Positions 57,822 through 64,000 of a stretch of 64,000 nucleotides of DNA are shown piece after piece. This DNA is from a bacterium (lineage in GTDB: Bacteria > CLD3 > SB21). The position numbers and the translations under genes were made by a program. Location: NCBI GenBank assembly GCA_013360215.1, contig JABWCP010000013.1, positions 47,396 through 111,395 on the forward strand, given 5' to 3'. The notes below the pieces were generated by a model, which saw nothing but the letters and a program-made list of their open reading frames with translations, was not told the DNA's origin and searched no databases. Positions within the stretch are counted from its first letter, which is position 1; the number at the start of each line of letters is the position of its first letter.

Positions 57822-60800
57822 ATGAAAAAAGTTTTTTTGTTTTTCGTCCTGTGTGTTTTTTACGGAGTTCATGGGCAGTCCAATCTGCAACGCGCCTTCA
57901 CATCCAAAAAAGATTTCGCTTCCAAAAGTAAAACGAGCGGTCCGCTCCGAGTTTTAGCGCTAAGGGTTCAATTTAAAGCGGATAACAGCGGACAAACTAC
58001 AGGGAATGGCCGCTTTGATTTGCGGGATCTGCGTGACTCGCTACGCATTGATCCGGCGCCCCACGACAAGCGTTATTTCGAAGATCATTTGCTGAGTATG
58101 CGTAATTATTTTTATGATGTATCGGACGGCGCACTGGATATTACTTATACCGTAAAGCCGAATGGGGACACCGCCGCATATAATCTTTCAAGGACGATGG
58201 AGTATTATGGTCGTATCGTTTCCCGCGACGAACGCGACGAACTTTTGGCTGAACTTTTGCATGATGCGATAACAACGGCCGATACCACGGATGGCATTGA
58301 TTTTTCACAATACGACCACGTTATTGTTTTTCATGCCGGAGTCGGACAGGATTTTAGCTTGGAAGATGCGACACCTCGCGATATACCCTCACGTTTTGTG
58401 ACACCGTCAGTCGTTGATCAAAAATACAGCGGAGGAATTTCGGTCAATAACGGTGCGCATCACGTCCAATCCGGCATCATCGTTCCGGAAACGGAAAGTC
58501 AATATTTCACCGATGCTGTTTTAGGTGTTGAGGTTTTTCGTGAAATCGGGCTGAACGGTATTTTGATTGCCAATTTTGGCAGTGCGCTCGGCATGCCGGA
58601 TATGTTTAATACCGATCAGGGAACGCCCGGCATTGGCGTTTTTGGCCTCGAAGATCAAGGTGCTGTCAACGGTGACGGCATGATCCCTGCCGAACCTGAT
58701 CCATGGACTAAAATATATATGGGTTGGGCGCAACCCATCGTTGTTACCGATACTATCCATGCGCAACTGCAGTCTCGTAAAACGGCAGGGCATTCGGTAA
58801 TATTAAAAGTTCCTGTTTCGGCATCCGAATACTATCTCATCGAAAACAGGCAACGTGACGTTATTTCCAATACCCTGTCACCGGAAACATTAATTCGAAT
58901 TGACACGATATATAATGTGGACAATACGATTGATGAGATAGACACGGCTTACATGACGGGAGTCGAGCGCTCACCCGTCAGCGGCGTAATAACCAAAGTG
59001 GATGAATACGACAGTGCTTTACCAGGCAGTGGTTTGTTGATATGGCATGTGGATGAAAATGTCATCGCGGCTAATCTCAGTGATAACGCGATCAATAATA
59101 ATATCGAACGTCGCGGTGTTCGCGTAGTGGAAGGATCCGGTTCGCAGGATATCGGGCGCAATTTTCAGAGTTTTTTTGGAACGACCGTCGGTGCCGGAGA
59201 TAAGTATGATTTTTTCTTTCACGGTAATGAAGGGTTTAGGTTCTACAATAAAAAAACAGATTCGGTGTTTTTTGATTCTAAATCTGTACCGGCCGCACTA
59301 ACTTACGATCGCGCATCGACCGGCGTACGTATCACCGGTATCAGTGTGCGCCAACCGGTCATGGCATTTAATCTGCAAACATCGCTTCAACAAAATGGGT
59401 TTCCTCAATATACGGGCGTCACCATACCTCAAGCCGGGTTGACATGGGGTAACATTCAGGGCGACGCCCAAAAAGAAATCATAGCGGTTAGTGAAAAAGG
59501 TTTGGTTTTTGTTTGGCAAGCGAATGGATCTGAAGTGATAGATCGCGATCAGACTATTACGGATCATCGTTTGGGCCAAGATTCAGTTCAGTTTGCGTAT
59601 GCGTGGATTTCGAATCTTGATGATTCTGTAGCCGGTGGACCGGCGATATCCGATTTGGATCAGGATGGTTATGATGAAATCATCATTACGACTAAAAGCG
59701 GTAAAATTTTTGCCCTGCGTGGCACCGATGGTAATAACGATAAAATAGCCGATACTTTATTTGTGTACCTTACCGGTCAGACGATCACAACTTCCGCGAT
59801 GGTATTACCCGATCGGCGAATTGTCGTCGGAACTTCGACGGGGAATATAATTATCTTACATCCTAATGGAGTTTTCGATGCTACTCTGGCGTTGAGTTCG
59901 GCGATAAGAGCAATTGCGCGATTGGAAAACGATTATTTGGTTGTAGCGACAAGACAACATATTGCGAAAGTCAATTTGAACAATATGACATTCACGTCGG
60001 ACGCATATGTTCCTGCATCAGGTTCTGTTTGGCTGGTAGCAGGCGATATGGATCAAAATGGCGTCAATTCCATTATCGCAGCAAACGGAAAAAACATACA
60101 TCCGTTTTATTCGGAACCACCGTTTACGTATGAATTACCTTCCGTTATTTCGGCACCGCCTGTGATCGGTGACATAGACGGAGATGAATATCCGGATATT
60201 GTTTTTGCTGTAGAAAACTTTGTATATGCACTCAACCATAATGGCGCGTTGGTAAATAATTTTCCCGTAAGGCTCAGTGATGCATACCGGGTGGATCAGA
60301 TCATTTCCTCACCGCTTTTAGCGGATATTGATAATGACGGGCAATGCGATATTTTGATTGGGGGCTCGGATGGGCTCATCTATGCCGTGAATGCTCGTGG
60401 AGAGAAGATCGGCGGTTTTCCGCTCACGATCGGTGATGAAGCAATCGCGTCGCCTATGATAACGGATCTGGACGGAGATTTTGATTTGGAAATGGTTTCC
60501 GTTTCCGCTGAAGGGTATGTGTATAATTTTGATTTACCGGCGACGTTGACTTTACAAACACTAAAATGGCCAAAGTACGGACGTGATCTTTCACTTAGTC
60601 ACTTGAGTAATGAAAGCAATACGCCCGATTCGGTCTCGACGGGAGTGCTCATGCCGGCCCGATCGGTTTATAATTATCCCAATCCGACGCGCGGTGAACG
60701 AACGGTAATACGTTATTTTCTTTCGGAATCGGCAAAAGTATCAATTAAAATTTTTGATTTGGCCGGTGATTTAGTAACGACACTTCACGGTCCCGGTTTG

Positions 60801-60932
60801 GCTCAGACGGATAATGAAGTAGTTTGGAATCTGGATCGCGTTCAAAGCGGCGTGTATTTTGCAAAAGTACAGGCTAAAACGTCTTCCGGGAAAAAGGAAA
60901 TACGTACGGTAAAAATCGCCGTGACCAAATAA
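57822..60932 (+). CDS. T9SS-secreted M6-like protein lacking the zinc motif
   Basis: 1036 aa. Signal peptide (1-18), an M6 metalloprotease-like region (about 40-330), FG-GAP/VCBS-like repeats (SDLDQDGYDEIIITT, GDIDGDEYPDIVFAV, ADIDNDGQCDILIGG, TDLDGDFDLEMVSV; about 580-905) and a T9SS type A sorting domain (about 945-1036) beginning YNYPNPTRGERTVIRYFLS. Where M6 enzymes have H-E-F-G-H-x-L-G-x-P-D this protein reads A250-N-F-G-S-A-L-G-M-P-D260, so it is not a zinc protease of the usual kind. The next gene is purM, 15-84 nt away. Confidence 0.85.
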   Translation: MKKVFLFFVLCVFYGVHGQSNLQRAFTSKKDFASKSKTSGPLRVLALRVQFKADNSGQTTGNGRFDLRDLRDSLRIDPAPHDKRYFEDHLLSMRNYFYDVSDGALDITYTVKPNGDTAAYNLSRTMEYYGRIVSRDERDELLAELLHDAITTADTTDGIDFSQYDHVIVFHAGVGQDFSLEDATPRDIPSRFVTPSVVDQKYSGGISVNNGAHHVQSGIIVPETESQYFTDAVLGVEVFREIGLNGILIANFGSALGMPDMFNTDQGTPGIGVFGLEDQGAVNGDGMIPAEPDPWTKIYMGWAQPIVVTDTIHAQLQSRKTAGHSVILKVPVSASEYYLIENRQRDVISNTLSPETLIRIDTIYNVDNTIDEIDTAYMTGVERSPVSGVITKVDEYDSALPGSGLLIWHVDENVIAANLSDNAINNNIERRGVRVVEGSGSQDIGRNFQSFFGTTVGAGDKYDFFFHGNEGFRFYNKKTDSVFFDSKSVPAALTYDRASTGVRITGISVRQPVMAFNLQTSLQQNGFPQYTGVTIPQAGLTWGNIQGDAQKEIIAVSEKGLVFVWQANGSEVIDRDQTITDHRLGQDSVQFAYAWISNLDDSVAGGPAISDLDQDGYDEIIITTKSGKIFALRGTDGNNDKIADTLFVYLTGQTITTSAMVLPDRRIVVGTSTGNIIILHPNGVFDATLALSSAIRAIARLENDYLVVATRQHIAKVNLNNMTFTSDAYVPASGSVWLVAGDMDQNGVNSIIAANGKNIHPFYSEPPFTYELPSVISAPPVIGDIDGDEYPDIVFAVENFVYALNHNGALVNNFPVRLSDAYRVDQIISSPLLADIDNDGQCDILIGGSDGLIYAVNARGEKIGGFPLTIGDEAIASPMITDLDGDFDLEMVSVSAEGYVYNFDLPATLTLQTLKWPKYGRDLSLSHLSNESNTPDSVSTGVLMPARSVYNYPNPTRGERTVIRYFLSESAKVSIKIFDLAGDLVTTLHGPGLAQTDNEVVWNLDRVQSGVYFAKVQAKTSSGKKEIRTVKIAVTK

Positions 60933-61016
60933 GAGTTTTTTTGATCGTTGTTTTTGGTATTGGCTTTTTTGTATAATCCCGCAACGAGAGTTTTTTACAC
61001 AGATGGAGATACTTTT

Positions 61017-62018
61017 TTGTCCAAAGTAATTACATACAAAGATGCCGGCGTAGATATAGCCGCCGGTAATTCGACCAAAGATCAAATCAAAAAAATGGTT
61101 CGAAAAACGTACAACGCCAATGTACTTTCGGAGATTGGCCTATTCGGAGGGTTTTATCGTTTTCCCAAGAGTAAATATAAAGACCCGGTATTAGTTTCGA
61201 GCGCGGATGGCGTGGGTACCAAATTAAAAATTGCCGTGATGACCGGCCAGCACGATACCGTCGGGGAAGATTTGGTTAATCATTGTGTGAACGACATTTT
61301 AGCTTGCGGGGCCAAACCGCTATTTTTTCTGGATTATCTCGGGCTTGGAAAAGTACATCCGGATGTGATCCGCAATATCATCATCGGTCTGACGCGCGGC
61401 TGCAAAAATAACGGCTGTGCACTTATCGGCGGTGAAACGGCGCAAATGCCCGGGTTTTATGCGGATGACGAATACGATATGGCGGGTACGATCATCGGCG
61501 CCGTCGAACGAAAAAACATGATCAATGGCCGCACGATACGCAAAGGCGATATCATGATCGGACTTTATTCCAGTGGTTTGCATACTAACGGCTATTCGCT
61601 GGCCCGCAAGGTTTTACTGGAAACGTATAAACTGGAGCAATACGTGGAAGAATTGGGTTGCACGGTAGCTGAGGAATTATTGAAAACGCACAAAAGTTAT
61701 TTGAAACCCGTTTCTGCAGTGATGGATAAAATTCAAATCAAAGGTATTTCCCATATTACGGGCGGCGGTATTGTAGAGAATACGGAACGCATCATTCCGA
61801 AAAAACTGAAAATGCATATCGATTGGTCGGCCTGGCAGGAGTTGCCTATTTTCGGATTGATTCGCCGCTTAGGCAATGTACCGCACGATGATATGGTGCG
61901 TACTTTTAATCTTGGCGTCGGCATGATACTGATCGTGAGTCCGAAAGACGTAACAAAGACGATGCAGACATTGAAATCTAAAAAAGAAAAACCGTTTGTG
62001 ATGGGTGAAATAGGTTGA
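61017..62018 (+). CDS. purM: Phosphoribosylformylglycinamidine cyclo-ligase
   Basis: 333 aa from TTG 61017, with GGAG 8 nt upstream; the frame extends to 60948 but homologues begin near YKDAGVDI. Makes AIR in purine synthesis using ATP. Signatures: YKDAGVDIAAGN, SSADGVGTKLKIA, HCVNDILACGAKPLFFLDY, GGETAQMPGFY, GLYSSGLHTNGYSLAR and ITGGGIVENTERI. No other pur gene is in the window. Confidence 0.96.
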   Translation: MSKVITYKDAGVDIAAGNSTKDQIKKMVRKTYNANVLSEIGLFGGFYRFPKSKYKDPVLVSSADGVGTKLKIAVMTGQHDTVGEDLVNHCVNDILACGAKPLFFLDYLGLGKVHPDVIRNIIIGLTRGCKNNGCALIGGETAQMPGFYADDEYDMAGTIIGAVERKNMINGRTIRKGDIMIGLYSSGLHTNGYSLARKVLLETYKLEQYVEELGCTVAEELLKTHKSYLKPVSAVMDKIQIKGISHITGGGIVENTERIIPKKLKMHIDWSAWQELPIFGLIRRLGNVPHDDMVRTFNLGVGMILIVSPKDVTKTMQTLKSKKEKPFVMGEIG

Positions 62019-62051
62019 TCGAAAAATCAACCCGGTGAAGGTATCGGAAAA

Positions 62052-63038
62052 CTAAAACTTTAGTTTACTTACACGATTTTTGAAAACCGTCGAAGCCGGA
62101 TTATAAATCACCACGCGATTGCGGCCGGTTTCCTTGGCTTCGTACAAAGCTTCGTCGGCACATCGTACCAAGTTATCACCCTCGTTGGAATCATTGGGAT
62201 ACTGCGCTACGCCGATACTGATATTGACGTTGAAATCCGTTTTATCGTACGGCGAGTGAAAATAACGATCCTGGAAATCGGATCGTATGCGGCTCATTAC
62301 CATCGCCGCATCTTTGCTCAACGTCATAGGCATTATTATACAAAACTCTTCTCCGCCATACCGGCACACGATATCCTGTGTTCGCAATGATTTTTTTATA
62401 GTTTGTCCGACGGCATTGAGCACAAAATCGCCGGCACGGTGTCCGTACGTATCGTTGAATTTTTTGAAGTGGTCAATATCCACCATCACCAGCGCCAGAG
62501 GTTGATTATAGCGTTTGGAGCGGTTCAGTTCGACCGGCAAACGATCGTCAAACAAGCGGCGATTGTACACACCCGTCAAAGCGTCCACGTATGTAAGTTT
62601 CATGAAGTTGCTGGAAATCTGAATTGCGCGATCAATGCGCACTTCGAGTTCCTGTAAATCAAACGGTTTTTGCAGAAGGCCGTCGCCGCCAGCTCTGAAT
62701 ACATTTATTTTGGTTTCGAGATTGCTGACCGCCGTCATCACGATAACAGGAATAAGCATAGTACCGGGATGTTGACGCAACTGGCGTATCATCTCAAGTC
62801 CGTCCATTTCCGGCATAATGATATCAACGAGTATCGCATCCGGTTTTTCCGTCATGGCAATACGGAGACCTTCGACACCATTGGTAGCTTCGCGAATTTC
62901 AAACGAACGTTTACCCAAAAACTCCGTAACCATATTGCGTACGGCTGTATCGTCTTCGACGATCAGAATACGGCTCTTAGGTATGATATTATCGTTGTTT
63001 TCGTTTGAGGGTTCGGCAAAGATCGGATCTTGTGTCAT
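62052..63038 (-). CDS. Response regulator with diguanylate cyclase output
   Basis: 328 aa from ATG 63038 (TTG 63056 would add six residues). Receiver domain (LIVEDDTAVRNM, phospho-acceptor Asp in ILVDIIMPEMDG, GLLQKPF) followed by a GGDEF-type domain with catalytic YGGEEFCI and DIDHFKKFNDTYGHRAGD. PleD-like enzyme that makes c-di-GMP on phosphorylation. It starts directly after the vWA gene stop, so the two are co-transcribed. No cognate kinase is adjacent. Confidence 0.93.
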   Translation of the reverse strand: MTQDPIFAEPSNENNDNIIPKSRILIVEDDTAVRNMVTEFLGKRSFEIREATNGVEGLRIAMTEKPDAILVDIIMPEMDGLEMIRQLRQHPGTMLIPVIVMTAVSNLETKINVFRAGGDGLLQKPFDLQELEVRIDRAIQISSNFMKLTYVDALTGVYNRRLFDDRLPVELNRSKRYNQPLALVMVDIDHFKKFNDTYGHRAGDFVLNAVGQTIKKSLRTQDIVCRYGGEEFCIIMPMTLSKDAAMVMSRIRSDFQDRYFHSPYDKTDFNVNISIGVAQYPNDSNEGDNLVRCADEALYEAKETGRNRVVIYNPASTVFKNRVSKLKF

Positions 63039-63039
63039 A

Positions 63040-63822
63040 TTAGCGAATACTTTCAAGTAATTTTCTTTTCGAGTCCGTGAGAATACCTTTTTGCCGCAGT
63101 TCTTCGGTATAAGCCTGAAGCAGCAGTGGGTTGGATTCTTTGATGCTCACGGCCACTATCAGATTGACCAAGTCGTGAATGGCTTCCAATGTCACAAACT
63201 TACCGCCGGTTTTGTCGGCAAGCCATTGAAAATTAGCACGCGTTTCCGCGACATTATTACACAGCACGGTGTACACTTTAACATGTTTTTCGATCAGACG
63301 GTTGGTTTCAACCCGGTAATCACGATGGCTCGTACATTCTTCAAAACCATCCATCACACCATGAGGCGGTTTATCGCCGATCAAAATAATAGCTTTTCCT
63401 TTATTACCGGGCGACCAATCAAGTTGATTGGCCTCAAACAGTGCGCATTCGACCGCTTCCGGACCACCGCCACCGGCACCGGGTTCGATTGCCGGGGAAC
63501 GTAGAAATGAAATCACATCCTCTTCTTTATCCGTCAGCGGCAGGGTTTTGGTAACGTATGGCCCCTGCTCGTGATCTTTATAAACGATAACAGATAAACG
63601 TGCATCGGGTACTCGTTTACGAATTTCACGCACGATGAGCTGGACGTGAACCTGCACTTCGGACAAGTACGTATCCATACTGCCCGTCGTATCAAACATG
63701 ATCACTACTTCAAGCGAACTGGCTTTTCGCACTTTATCCAAAACAGGCTTGGATAGCGCTTTGTGCTCAGCGATCTTTTTTAAGAGCGCTTCTTTTTGCT
63801 TTTGTACGATTTCGCCACTCAT
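63040..63822 (-). CDS. Von Willebrand factor type A domain protein
   Basis: 260 aa from ATG 63822 (a TTG at 63885 gives 281). The vWA domain has a MIDAS-like VVIMFDTTGSMDTYL, with the Asp-x-Thr/Ser-x-Ser part readable, and ends around LLLQAYTEELRQKG. No signal peptide or membrane helix; probably a cytoplasmic metal-dependent protein-binding factor. It is coupled to a REC-GGDEF gene, so it may take part in the same signalling. Confidence 0.85.
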   Translation of the reverse strand: MSGEIVQKQKEALLKKIAEHKALSKPVLDKVRKASSLEVVIMFDTTGSMDTYLSEVQVHVQLIVREIRKRVPDARLSVIVYKDHEQGPYVTKTLPLTDKEEDVISFLRSPAIEPGAGGGGPEAVECALFEANQLDWSPGNKGKAIILIGDKPPHGVMDGFEECTSHRDYRVETNRLIEKHVKVYTVLCNNVAETRANFQWLADKTGGKFVTLEAIHDLVNLIVAVSIKESNPLLLQAYTEELRQKGILTDSKRKLLESIR

Positions 63823-64000
63823 AGCTGCATTTGAAGTGTTCGGGAAATGATTTTCGAATATACACGAAAAGCCATGCACAGACAAACAAAAATTTTAAGA
63901 TAAATGGGAAACGGAAGCAACATCGTACCCCCCTTTGGATAGAAGGGAAAGAAGGATTGAGATTGGTGATAGAACATTGCAGGAAGTCTTGCGAGCGTAG

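Overview
The window is a contiguous piece of a bacterial chromosome, most likely from the FCB group. The evidence is a PorV-like outer-membrane protein followed by a large secreted protein with a type IX secretion (T9SS) C-terminal sorting domain, two TonB-dependent receptors, giant beta-propeller sensor kinases, and Shine-Dalgarno sites that fit the 16S 3' end. An uncultured lineage near Calditrichota/KSB1/Ignavibacteria is a guess; the 16S gene at 31763-33259 would settle it. No transposase, phage gene, integrase or CRISPR array was seen.

Layout. 1-11.6 kb: minus-strand housekeeping and cell-maintenance genes (DUF2147 protein, DeaD-like helicase, lipoyl synthase, HinT, an amidotransferase, an M50-like peptidase, a HAD phosphatase, an AlkD-like protein) ending in a 1065-aa propeller histidine kinase. 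11.7-15.1 kb: a plus-strand run rarA, dut, lipB and a TPR protein. 15.1-30.8 kb: an AT-rich minus-strand accessory block in which a propeller kinase/LuxR regulator pair, a hybrid kinase, a second kinase and a single-domain receiver precede a YfiR-like protein, a TonB-dependent receptor and secreted lectin-like and glycosidase-like lipoproteins. It looks like an envelope or glycan sensing and uptake locus. 30.8-36.9 kb: a complete rRNA operon (two promoters, 16S, tRNA-Ile, tRNA-Ala, 23S, 5S, terminator). 37-45.9 kb: an RRM protein, SpoIIM-like protein, two Rieske proteins, glutamate formimidoyltransferase, a PIN toxin-antitoxin-like pair, a phosphohexomutase with a histone-H1-like tail, an aldehyde dehydrogenase and two exporters. 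46-53.9 kb: two related small membrane proteins, an LRR protein, a secreted DinB-like protein, malic enzyme, a phosphodiesterase/phosphatase, a SEC59-like kinase and a LuxR regulator. 54-64 kb: a TonB receptor, the PorV/T9SS-cargo pair, purM, and a vWA / REC-GGDEF pair.

Most notable points: (1) a perfect 14-nt tandem duplication inside the peptidyl-transferase-centre region of the 23S gene (36296-36323); (2) an M6-protease-like T9SS cargo protein whose HExxH zinc motif reads A-N-F-G-S; (3) a phosphomannomutase/phosphoglucomutase carrying an 82-residue Lys/Arg tail with no acidic residues; (4) the kinase/YfiR/TonB-receptor/lectin block; (5) rRNA promoters P1 and P2 sharing the same CCCGC discriminator at the same offset. 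All family calls come from reading the sequence; no database search was run.
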